A stretch of 6,586 nucleotides of DNA from Frondihabitans sp. (GCA_025464735.1 JAODMX010000466.1:1-6586); one strand, 5' to 3'. Numbered from the stretch's first letter, positions 1 through 5,065 are shown. Program-made: numbers and translations. Notes: generated from the sequence alone by a model not told the origin.

Positions 1-1
1 C

Positions 2-1006
2 GCGACGGGCCAGTCGCTCCCCGCGGCTACGTTCAGCGGCGGCGAACAGACCGTCGTCGCGCTCCTGACCCGACTCGGGTTCGATGTCCGCGACACCTCC
101 GTGCAGCACACCCTGCCCGAGGTGCGCATCGGCGACGTCCCGGGCATCGACATCGGCACGGTCTTCGCCAGTCGCCGGGAAGCCGCCGCAGCCGGAATTC
201 ATCGTGCGATCCAGGCAGGCATCACCGGGACCGGCGCCACCGGCGCCGAGTCGATCGTGGTCTCCGGCGGTTACGAGGATGATCAGGACCACGGCTGGGA
301 GATCGTTTACACCGGCCACGGTGGGCGGGACGGGTCCGGGCGCCAGACCTCTGACCAAACCTTCGAGGCGCCCGGCAACGCCGCGTTGCAGACAAGCCAC
401 CTCACCGGTGCCCCGGTCCGTGTCGTGCGCGGAGCGCACCGCAGCTCAGCCCACGCCCCCCAGAGCGGCTACCGCTACGACGGCCTGTTCCGCGTGGTAC
501 GAGTGTGGCGCGAACGCGGACTCAGCGGCCACCTGATCTGCCGTTTCACCATGGTCGCCCTCGGCGCTGGACCTGTGACGGAGCGCGCCGACCCGGAGCA
601 AACCGGCGCAGCAACGGATATCGAGCCGACCGGCACCGATGCGCCCGATCGGCGAGCTGCGTCCGTACAACGACTGGTCCGCTCCGTGCAGGTCGCCGAG
701 TACGTCAAGAAGCTCCACGACCACACCTGCCAGGCCTGCGGCACCCGCCTCGCTATCGGATCACGCGCCTACTCCGAAGGCGCCCACATTCGCGCGCTCG
801 GCCGACCGCACAACGGGCCCGACGTGCCCGCGAACATGCTGTGTCTCTGCCCGAACTGCCATGTATTGTTCGACAACGGGGCCTTGCTGATCAGCGACGA
901 CTTGGCGATGACCGTCAATGGAGACCTGACAGGAGCCCTGCGCATGCACGGCAGCCATGTCGTCGAGCGCGCACACCTCGCCTACCACCGCTCGAGGCAC
1001 CTCTGA
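2..1006 (+). CDS. SRA (YDG)-HNH modification-dependent endonuclease, 5' partial
   Basis: Likely a type IV-like restriction nuclease that recognises modified bases in incoming DNA through its SRA domain and cuts with its HNH domain. The frame is open to the left edge, so the start lies outside; the GTG at 101 is internal, because coding-like sequence (SGGEQTVVALLTRLGFDV) precedes it. Counting the first visible residue as 1 (334 visible), the SRA domain spans about 40-187 with family signatures GIHRAIQAGITG, SIVVSGGYEDD, YTGHGGRD and the YDG triplet at 159-161. A variable linker follows, then the HNH domain (about 230-300): zinc-knuckle pairs C243/C246 and C283/C286, His262 in GAHIRALGRPHNGPD, Asn278 and His287 in CPNCHVLFDNG. 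All key nuclease residues are present, so the visible part looks intact. Which modification it reads (methylcytosine or another) cannot be told. The architecture resembles Streptomyces McrA-like enzymes; any extra N-terminal domain is out of view. Confidence 0.9.
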   Translation, partial: ATGQSLPAATFSGGEQTVVALLTRLGFDVRDTSVQHTLPEVRIGDVPGIDIGTVFASRREAAAAGIHRAIQAGITGTGATGAESIVVSGGYEDDQDHGWEIVYTGHGGRDGSGRQTSDQTFEAPGNAALQTSHLTGAPVRVVRGAHRSSAHAPQSGYRYDGLFRVVRVWRERGLSGHLICRFTMVALGAGPVTERADPEQTGAATDIEPTGTDAPDRRAASVQRLVRSVQVAEYVKKLHDHTCQACGTRLAIGSRAYSEGAHIRALGRPHNGPDVPANMLCLCPNCHVLFDNGALLISDDLAMTVNGDLTGALRMHGSHVVERAHLAYHRSRHL

Positions 1007-1023
1007 GGAGCTGTACGAGAGGT

Positions 1024-1050
1024 GCTGGGCCTCATCGTGCACTGCCCAGC
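1024..1050 (+). terminator. Hairpin after the SRA-HNH gene
   Basis: Perfect 7-bp arms GCTGGGC (1024-1030) and GCCCAGC (1044-1050) enclose a 13-nt loop, starting 17 bases after the endonuclease stop codon. There is no T-tract, as is common for actinobacterial intrinsic terminator candidates. The position supports a terminator; function is inferred. Confidence 0.45.
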
Positions 1051-1091
1051 CCTGACCGCGACCACCTCGACGGTCGCCCATCACCTCGATC

Positions 1092-1119
1092 CTGACGGCA
1101 CGGTCGCCCCAGCTAGAGT
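1092..1119 (+). promoter_or_regulatory. Weak sigma70-like promoter candidate
   Basis: CTGACG, 16 bp, TAGAGT: a loose match to TTGACA/TANNNT. It would give a leader of nearly 300 nt for the lipoprotein gene. One such match per few hundred bases is expected by chance, so this is a pointer only. Confidence 0.18.
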
Positions 1120-1221
1120 GACTCGGCTGCCCGTGACCCACCGCCGTCGGCCACGATCGACCCGGCGCCCATCGGTAGCGACAGCAGCTCAGAAGGATCC
1201 GGCGGCTTGGTACGTTTTTCT

Positions 1222-1264
1222 CACCTGTACGTCCACGCCTGCGCCATCTTCGACAGGTGGACGT
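1222..1264 (+). repeat. Two overlapping, competing inverted repeats
   Basis: CACCTGT (1222-1228) can pair with ACAGGTG (1253-1259), and the adjoining ACGTCCAC (1229-1236) can pair with GTGGACGT (1257-1264). The two right arms share 1257-1259, so the full stems exclude each other in RNA. This could be a binding-site cluster or a leader switch upstream of the lipoprotein gene, or chance; no function is claimed. Confidence 0.35.
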
Positions 1265-1416
1265 GAGATCGTGACGGCGCGAGAGGGATGCAAGCCGCCG
1301 CATAGCGCCGGTGTCGCACGATTGGGTGTCGATCGCCCGTACCGACGGCCGAGGGTGCACGGTGGGCCTTCATCACCAACGCCACCGCGAGCGGGAGTCC
1401 CATCCGAGTCAGGTTC

Positions 1417-1740
1417 TTGATCCTCGCCGTCGCAGCCGCGTCCATCTTCGTCACAGGATGCGGGACCGCGACTCCATCGGCGGCTTCTCCTGAGGCCCCG
1501 GTTACAACATCGGCGACACCATCCATGGTGACGCTCCCCGACGTCGTCGGCCAGAACGGTGCGATCGCGCAGGACACCCTCACGACGCTCGGCCTCACCA
1601 AGCTCGACCTCGCCGCCGACGCCGCGTCTGGCCACCAGATCGTGCTGAACCCAGCAAACTGGACGGTCACCAAGATGGAGCCGAAGGCCGGCACGCATGT
1701 ACGCACCGATCAAGCCGTTGTCATCACGATGACCAAGTAG
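1417..1740 (+). CDS. Small lipoprotein with one PASTA domain
   Basis: Predicted exported lipoprotein, 107 residues from the TTG at 1417. A hydrophobic stretch (ILAVAAASIFV) is followed by lipobox-like VTGC with Cys15, a Ser/Thr/Pro/Ala-rich tether (about 17-37), then a PASTA-like domain (about 38-107): VTLPDVVGQNGAIAQDTL, a central NWTV, then PKAGTHV and a final beta strand VVITMTK. PASTA domains in kinases and penicillin-binding proteins bind peptidoglycan or muropeptides; here there is no kinase or transpeptidase domain, so a periplasmic or wall-bound accessory role is inferred. The start is uncertain. TTG lacks a good ribosome binding site and a positively charged n-region, whereas ATC at 1402 has GGGAG (1393-1397) just upstream and would add the N-terminus (M)RVRF, making a textbook lipoprotein signal. 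Possible double-hairpin terminator downstream. Confidence 0.75.
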   Translation: MILAVAAASIFVTGCGTATPSAASPEAPVTTSATPSMVTLPDVVGQNGAIAQDTLTTLGLTKLDLAADAASGHQIVLNPANWTVTKMEPKAGTHVRTDQAVVITMTK

Positions 1741-1761
1741 GCAAGCGAGGGCCGTCCATGA

Positions 1762-1799
1762 CCCCAGATCCGGATCATGGGGACCCCAGTAGTGGGTCC
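1762..1799 (+). terminator. Double hairpin after the PASTA gene
   Basis: Starts 22 bases past the stop codon. Hairpin one has arms CCCCA (1762-1766) and TGGGG (1778-1782) around the palindrome GATCCGGATC. Hairpin two is GGACCC (1781-1786), 7-nt loop, GGGTCC (1794-1799). They share 1781-1782. No T-tract follows. Placement suggests a transcription terminator; this is inferred. Confidence 0.45.
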
Positions 1800-2041
1800 A
1801 CCAACTAGAACACGGACTCGAGTGCAACGGCCTGAGATGTGCGATGCAGAGCTGGGACGCGGGCTCGCGTCGCTCCAAATCACTACGGCGGCAACGCTGA
1901 GTTTCAACCCGGATCCGCGATCCGATCCCGACAATGCGTCAGCGGTCACGACAGGGAGCTCGAGCGTCGACCGCTACGTGGAGAAGCAGCAACACGCCTG
2001 CACTCGATCAAGGAACATAGGCCAGGTGGCGTAACAGTTCA

Positions 2042-2053
2042 GTCCGACCGGAC
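2042..2053. promoter_or_regulatory. 12-bp palindrome, operator candidate
   Basis: GTCCGACCGGAC reads GTCCG, AC, CGGAC, with perfect 5-bp arms. It lies about 33 bases upstream of the membrane-protein start, a suitable place for a repressor site, but palindromes this short in GC-rich DNA occur by chance. Confidence 0.2.
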
Positions 2054-2058
2054 GACGT

Positions 2059-2075
2059 GCTGGTCTGACACCAGC
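2059..2075 (+). promoter_or_regulatory. Hairpin abutting the ribosome binding site
   Basis: GCTGGT (2059-2064), loop CTGAC, ACCAGC (2070-2075): a perfect 6-bp stem ending one base before GAAGGGA (2076-2082), the ribosome binding site of the membrane protein. It could tune translation initiation or hold the site accessible. Only the structure is seen. Confidence 0.3.
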
Positions 2076-2085
2076 GAAGGGATCC

Positions 2086-2826
2086 GTGGTGGACGACAAC
2101 CGTGACTCTGAGGCGACCCAGCGGATGGCGGCGCAGCCTCCGGCCTGGCTGCAGCAGCAGGCCCCTCAGCCGCCGCCACAGGCCTTCCAGGCACCGCCCT
2201 GGATGCTGGAGCCACCGATGCCACCGATGCCACCGCAGCCTCAGTGGCACGCTCAGCGTCCGAGTGGCCCGGCTCCTGGGTGGACGTCGAAGCCGCTGTC
2301 CCGAAGGCTCGCCATCCGGTTCCTCCAGCACCCGGGGCGGAATCTGCTCATCGCGGCGGGGGTCGTCCTCGTGCTGATCACGGTGGTGCAGATCGTCCAG
2401 GCCAATACGGGGAATTCCTCATCCAGCGCTGCCGCCACCACCTCGACCATGACCACCGCGCTGGGCTGCACGTCCCAGCGGCTCCCAATCAGTCCTGGCA
2501 ACAGCTCCACCTACGTCATGAATGATGCGCCTTGCACTAATTTGGCGATCATCGCGCGGGGTTGCTCCACGGACACATCAAATGGATACGTGCACATGCC
2601 AGAGGAATACAGTTCCGTGATCAGCATTCTCCAGTACTACAACAGCTCCGGCAGTCTGCAGGCGCAACTCGAATCGATATCCGACGTTTCAGGAAAAGCA
2701 CCAACCCTGGAAAGCGTGAATGTGACCTGTCTCGGCACAGGAAAGCTGATCAGTCTGACCGGAGCCGAGTACGACCGGATCCTTGGGCCCAGCACGGCGG
2801 CCGACCTGCCGCCCTCGCTGCAGTAG
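2086..2826 (+). CDS. Proline-rich single-pass membrane protein with extracellular Cys domain
   Basis: Not recognised as a named family. From GTG 2086 it has 246 residues in three parts. Residues 1-65 are cytoplasmic and rich in Pro, Gln, Trp and Met (LEPPMPPMPPQPQW). A basic stretch (SRRLAIRFLQHPGRN) precedes one membrane helix at about 86-105 (LLIAAGVVLVLITVVQIVQ). A Ser/Thr linker (107-124) then leads to an outer domain with Cys128, Cys150, Cys160 and Cys215, possibly two disulfides, and many Asn/Ser/Tyr. The positive-inside rule gives N-in, C-out. A second GTG at 2089 fits the GGGA at 2079-2082 slightly better, so the start may be 3 bases later. The 3' end overlaps the convergent minus-strand gene by 138 bp. 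Pro-rich N-termini of this kind are frequent in actinobacterial membrane proteins, so they say little about function; a surface sensing or envelope role is only a guess. Confidence 0.72.
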   Translation: MVDDNRDSEATQRMAAQPPAWLQQQAPQPPPQAFQAPPWMLEPPMPPMPPQPQWHAQRPSGPAPGWTSKPLSRRLAIRFLQHPGRNLLIAAGVVLVLITVVQIVQANTGNSSSSAAATTSTMTTALGCTSQRLPISPGNSSTYVMNDAPCTNLAIIARGCSTDTSNGYVHMPEEYSSVISILQYYNSSGSLQAQLESISDVSGKAPTLESVNVTCLGTGKLISLTGAEYDRILGPSTAADLPPSLQ

Positions 2827-3153
2827 CCGGAGCTGCGCCTCGGGCGACCACAACAGGCTCCTCAAACGGTTTCCGAAGGAGCGCTTCACCGTCCAGGGCA
2901 GCTCGTTGTCGGCCCGCAGCAGCGTGTGCAGCACGGCCAGGTTGCCGCGCAAGTTGCCGCACAGCAGGACCGTCCGGTTCTCCAGCTCGACCTCGTGGAG
3001 CAGCAGCGGCGTCGGTGAGTGGTAGGCCGCTCCTTCGCAGACCCGGCCCTGAGTTGCGACGACTCCCGGCAGAGCCGCGTCGGCGGGGATGGCGTTGACG
3101 ATCAATGCGGGCGCGCTGTTCATGGTGTCCTCATGCAGCAGGGTGCTTTCCAC
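2689..3153 (-). CDS. Conserved-looking hypothetical protein downstream of the rep-type gene
   Basis: 154 residues from GTG at 3153, supported by an excellent ribosome binding site (AGGAGG on the minus strand, 3160-3165, 6-nt spacing). It lies 47 bp after the replication-type gene on the same strand, probably in one operon. The central part (about 28-102) looks like a folded domain: GVVATQGRVCEGAAYH, LLLHEVELENRTVLLCGN, NLAVLHTLL, then ELPWTVKRSFGNRLRSLL. From memory this resembles short hypothetical proteins common in actinobacterial phages and integrative elements, which carry a similar Cys-containing core ending in LPW...FGN; I cannot name a function. It has Cys39 and Cys65 but not the paired CxxC expected of a zinc ribbon. 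The last 46 residues lie antisense to the membrane-protein gene and look less constrained, so the natural C-terminus may have been extended by loss of a stop. Confidence 0.65.
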   Translation of the reverse strand: MESTLLHEDTMNSAPALIVNAIPADAALPGVVATQGRVCEGAAYHSPTPLLLHEVELENRTVLLCGNLRGNLAVLHTLLRADNELPWTVKRSFGNRLRSLLWSPEAQLRLLQRGRQVGRRAGPKDPVVLGSGQTDQLSCAETGHIHAFQGWCFS

Positions 3154-3165
3154 TACTTCCCTCCT
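3154..3165 (-). promoter_or_regulatory. Strong ribosome binding site fixing the GTG 3153 start
   Basis: The minus strand reads AGGAGG then GAAGTA then GTG: a full anti-16S match with 6-nt spacing. It selects GTG 3153 over the internal ATG at 3123. Confidence 0.7.
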
Positions 3166-3170
3166 GGCAG

Positions 3171-3192
3171 AACGACGTCGACAGGAGTCGTT
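3171..3192 (-). repeat. Intercistronic hairpin
   Basis: AACGAC (3171-3176) and GTCGTT (3187-3192) form a perfect 6-bp stem with a 10-nt loop containing GTCGAC. It lies between the stop of the replication-type gene (3201-3203) and the ribosome binding site of the next gene. It could be a weak attenuator or an RNA-stability element, or chance. Confidence 0.3.
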
Positions 3193-3200
3193 TGAAATGG

Positions 3201-4541
3201 TTATGCGGACGCCCCCTGCCCGTGTTGGGCGTCCATCTCGTCGAGGAACGCAATCGTGGCCAGATGGTGCTCCCGGCGCTGCCGCTCCTCAGCCTCAGAA
3301 GCCCTCCTGAGCGCCGCGACACGATCGGGGTCCCTCTCCGGGGGCGTCTTGAGCGCCTGAGGGGTCTCAGCGGGCTTCTGAGCGACTTCTAGGGCTCGTT
3401 CAGGTCCGCTCGAAGGCGTCCACTCCTGCTCGGCGCGCTCAGCGACCCGCTCAGCCAGCGCCTTGATCGTCGCCGGGCGCTCGAATCGAGAGTCGTGTGG
3501 AGTGCAGGCCTGCTTCATCCGCTTCGTTGCGTCCGAGTCGTCGGCCTCCAGGTGCCGACGGCTGCGCACGTATTGCTCGACGTACTGCTCGACTGCCCCG
3601 GCCTTGTGCGGGTACTTCGCGTTCGAGCCGCCGAACAACCAGGTGATGCCCTCGATGACCGCGGTCGAGCCGTGTTTCTGGACCAGGACCAGCAGCATGC
3701 CGGCCAGCTCGTGGATCTGGTCCGGGTAACGAGGCTTGCCAGAGGCGACCAGAAGGTTCCAGTAGTGGTGCATCACCCGGTCCAGGTCCGTGGTGTCGCT
3801 CGGGATCTCGTCCAGGAGCTGCTTCCACTCGCCCGGGAAGGTGTCCACGGGCTCGGGTTCGTCCGGGGTGCTCGCCCACGCGACGGTGTTCTCCACACCA
3901 CGGCAGATGCGGCGGATGGCCGACACCTTGGCCACGGGATCGGCCGCCGCTCGGGCGCGCGCGTCAGGTGTTGCGAGCGAAGCGAGCTGGTACTGCTCCG
4001 TGGTCCTGCTGCCTTGTCCTGCTACCTGGTACTGCTCGGACCCGTCTCCCGGGCTACCCGTAGCCCGGGAGACGGGTGAAGGGTGGCCCGTCTCCCGGGA
4101 TAGGGGTAGCCCGTCTCGCGGGTTACCCCTACGAGCAGACGGCCATCCGATCCATTCGCCGTCATCGCTCACGCAGGTCTCGATGTCAACATCGCTGTCA
4201 CGTAGACGCCACTCAGTGGGCTCGCGCCCGACCCCGTTGCCCCGCTCCACGTGGCGCCTGACGGCCTCCACCGCGCCAGCGCGCTCCAGCTCCTTCAGCG
4301 CCTTCTCGGCCGTGCTCTTGGCCATCGACGCCATTCTCGCCAGTGTCTTGATGCTGCGGCGGCATCCGGTGCGGTCGTCGCTGCTCGCGCTGATGGTCAT
4401 CGCGGCGTACATGGCCTTCGCGTTGGTCGACAGCGGGCAGGCCGCGGACCAGATCAGCGGGTGGACCATGCCGAAGTGGCGCATGCACCGAGCGGGGGCT
4501 TCACGCTGGGTGGTGGGCATGGCAGAATCGGACTCGAACAT
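3201..4541 (-). CDS. Winged-helix replication-initiator-type protein (HTH_36-like) with in-gene repeat array
   Basis: Probable DNA-binding initiator or helicase-loader-type protein of an integrative element, plasmid or prophage. I choose ATG 4541 (446 residues) because GGAAGG lies 8 nt upstream (4550-4555); an upstream GTG at 4622 is in frame but would swallow the leader hairpin. Residues about 20-98 form a winged helix-turn-helix of the HTH_36/replication type: FGMVHPLIW, LSTNAKAMYAAMTI, RRSIKTLARMASMAKSTAEK, ALKELERAGAVEAVRR. Residues 137-190 are a low-complexity Gly/Pro/Arg/Ser linker encoded by the 23-bp repeat array, with SEQYQ/TEQYQ just after. A second, probably helical domain spans about 200-330 (DLDRVMHHYWNLLVASG, ELAGMLLVLVQ, GITWLFGG). 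The C-terminal 100 residues are charged, with a helical end. The DNA-binding domain followed by an origin-like repeat inside the gene recalls lambda O. The initiator role is inferred; a transcription factor is the alternative. Confidence 0.72.
   Translation of the reverse strand: MFESDSAMPTTQREAPARCMRHFGMVHPLIWSAACPLSTNAKAMYAAMTISASSDDRTGCRRSIKTLARMASMAKSTAEKALKELERAGAVEAVRRHVERGNGVGREPTEWRLRDSDVDIETCVSDDGEWIGWPSARRGNPRDGLPLSRETGHPSPVSRATGSPGDGSEQYQVAGQGSRTTEQYQLASLATPDARARAAADPVAKVSAIRRICRGVENTVAWASTPDEPEPVDTFPGEWKQLLDEIPSDTTDLDRVMHHYWNLLVASGKPRYPDQIHELAGMLLVLVQKHGSTAVIEGITWLFGGSNAKYPHKAGAVEQYVEQYVRSRRHLEADDSDATKRMKQACTPHDSRFERPATIKALAERVAERAEQEWTPSSGPERALEVAQKPAETPQALKTPPERDPDRVAALRRASEAEERQRREHHLATIAFLDEMDAQHGQGASA
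3987..4037. repeat. Pair of 12-bp direct repeats beside the array
   Basis: CTGGTACTGCTC occurs at 3987-3998 and 4026-4037, 39 bp apart, the second copy ending two bases before the big palindrome. TCCTGCT also occurs twice between them (4004-4010, 4017-4023). The spacing is a multiple of 3 and both 12-mers encode the same residues (EQYQ), so a protein-level repeat is also possible. Confidence 0.5.
4040..4077. repeat. 38-bp perfect palindrome (18-bp arms, 2-bp centre)
   Basis: The arm at 4040-4057 begins ACCCGTCTCCCGGG and continues CTAC; 4060-4077 is its exact reverse complement, with CC between. It is made of slot 1 of the array and the inverted core of slot 2. It would form a very stable hairpin in single-stranded DNA or in the message. 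Confidence 0.85.
4041..4132. repeat. Four-slot, 23-bp phased repeat array (iteron or operator candidate)
   Basis: Four contiguous 23-bp slots start at 4041, 4064, 4087 and 4110. Each opens with a 13-bp core: CCCGTCTCCCGGG at 4041-4053 and 4087-4099, its exact reverse complement CCCGGGAGACGGG at 4064-4076, and CCCGTCTCGCGGG (one mismatch) at 4110-4122. Slots 1, 3 and 4 also share the tail pattern N-TA-four G/C-TA-G/C. The array is inside the replication-type gene, between its winged-helix and second domains. Since 23 is not divisible by 3, the copies are translated in different frames (SPGDG, PVSRATG, LSRETG, NPRDG), so the protein cannot explain the repetition. About two helical turns per slot would place bound protein on nearly the same face. 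In-gene origin iterons, as in lambda O, are the leading idea; an autoregulatory operator is the alternative. Confidence 0.8.
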
Positions 4542-4549
4542 GGGTGACG

Positions 4550-4555
4550 CCTTCC
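4550..4555 (-). promoter_or_regulatory. Ribosome binding site choosing ATG 4541
   Basis: The minus strand reads GGAAGG, 8 nt, ATG. Other in-frame ATG codons nearby lack such a site, which favours 4541 as the true start of the replication-type protein. Confidence 0.6.
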
Positions 4556-4575
4556 GCTTCAAGGTGGATCCCTCA

Positions 4576-4608
4576 AGCCCCGTTCTCGTTGTCCGCGAGT
4601 GCGGGGCT
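4576..4608 (-). promoter_or_regulatory. Two-tier leader hairpin upstream of the rep-type gene
   Basis: A symmetric structure of 33 bases: outer arms AGCCCCG (4576-4582) and CGGGGCT (4602-4608), a 2x2 internal loop, inner arms CTCG (4585-4588) and CGAG (4596-4599), 7-nt apical loop. In the proposed transcript it lies in the 5' leader, about 20 nt before the ribosome binding site. With no U-run it is not a classic terminator; an attenuator, a stability element or a binding site for an RNA or protein is possible. Confidence 0.5.
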
Positions 4609-4611
4609 GTT

Positions 4612-4635
4612 CTTTGCGCCACGCTAGACGCAAAG
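4612..4635. promoter_or_regulatory. Dyad CTTTGCG-N10-CGCAAAG, operator candidate
   Basis: Perfect 7-bp arms at 4612-4618 and 4629-4635, with a 10-bp spacer, so arm centres are 17 bp apart. It lies just downstream of the minus-strand -10 candidate (4644-4649), over the predicted transcription start. This placement is typical of a repressor operator; the regulator could be the winged-helix protein itself or a factor outside the window. Confidence 0.45.
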
Positions 4636-4643
4636 TTTGATTA

Positions 4644-4672
4644 GTTCTACAGATCGCCGTCGTTGTTGCGAA
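4644..4672 (-). promoter_or_regulatory. Promoter candidate for the rep-type operon
   Basis: On the minus strand TTCGCA (4667-4672), 17 bp, TAGAAC (4644-4649). The -35 match to TTGACA is poor and the -10 fair. It gains credit from lying in the most AT-rich stretch of this intergenic region, next to the dyad and leader hairpin. Confidence 0.3.
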
Positions 4673-5065
4673 TCACACGGAATCCGCTTCTGTGCTCAGC
4701 CGTACCGGGCAGAATCTTGTGGGCCAACCACATACAATGGTCATGGACGGCGAGGTTGCACTCCGTTGGAAGTGGTTTCCGGCAGTCGAGCCAGGGATAC
4801 CGTGGCTCGCACGGCGGTGGGTCGTGCAGGTTCAGTCACAGGATTCAGCCGAGCTTGCCGTGGTTGTTCACTACAGACTCCACGGCTCCTTTGCTCAGAG
4901 CAAGGGCACGAGCCATGACGTCGATCGACAACGACTCCCTCAGAGGCGATGTCCAAGCAGTAGACGCGAAACGCTGCACCGCGGCCGAGAGCAGTATCGG
5001 AGGTCGCAGCTTCGGATAGCTCGACGCATGACCGCGGTTCGTAGCGGAATCGAGGCATCGGAGGC
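4673..5065. other. Gap between the rep-type promoter and the 67-residue gene
   Basis: About 390 bp with no confidently supported gene. It contains the doubtful minus-strand ORF 4845-5069, described separately. Plus-strand ORF 4692-5432 and minus-strand ORF 4741-5085 lack any recognisable domain. I looked for a tRNA or a tRNA-like TPsiC arm that could serve as an attachment site and saw none. Confidence 0.4.

Larger units (their letters stand above)
1051..1401. other. Intergenic region, no supported gene
   Basis: About 350 bp between the endonuclease terminator and the PASTA lipoprotein. The ORFs here on both strands have no recognisable domain or good ribosome binding site. It holds a weak plus-strand promoter candidate (CTGACG at 1092-1097, 16-bp gap, TAGAGT at 1114-1119) and a pair of overlapping inverted repeats at 1222-1264. 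The lipoprotein frame is open back to 1306 (stop TAG at 1303-1305) but has no ATG or GTG in that stretch. Confidence 0.5.
1800..2085. other. Intergenic region upstream of the membrane protein
   Basis: About 285 bp. Two overlapping plus-strand ORFs here (1777-2034 and 1839-2105) show no domain, membrane segment or convincing ribosome binding site and are not called. Near the right end are a 12-bp palindrome GTCCGACCGGAC (2042-2053) and a hairpin (2059-2075) that abuts the ribosome binding site of the next gene. No convincing promoter was found. Confidence 0.45.

Noticed and set aside
761..1360. Minus-strand ORF of 199 residues
   Set aside because: Half of it is antisense to the HNH domain; no domain or ribosome binding site.
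1189..1878. Minus-strand ORF of 229 residues
   Set aside because: Antisense to the PASTA lipoprotein, with Trp/Arg/Cys-rich low-quality sequence typical of the complement of a high-GC gene.
1777..2105. Two overlapping plus-strand ORFs (85 and 88 residues)
   Set aside because: No start context, no hydrophobic segment or motif, and in the second case it overlaps the start of the membrane protein.
4041..4132. CRISPR interpretation of the repeat array
   Set aside because: Units are contiguous without spacers, one is inverted, and they sit inside a coding sequence.
4542..4622. Upstream GTG start for the replication-type protein
   Set aside because: It adds 27 basic residues without family character, covers the leader hairpin, and has no ribosome binding site as good as GGAAGG before ATG 4541.
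3495..4644. Plus-strand ORFs antisense to the replication-type gene
   Set aside because: Shadow frames of a high-GC gene; the minus strand carries the winged-helix domain and a good ribosome binding site.
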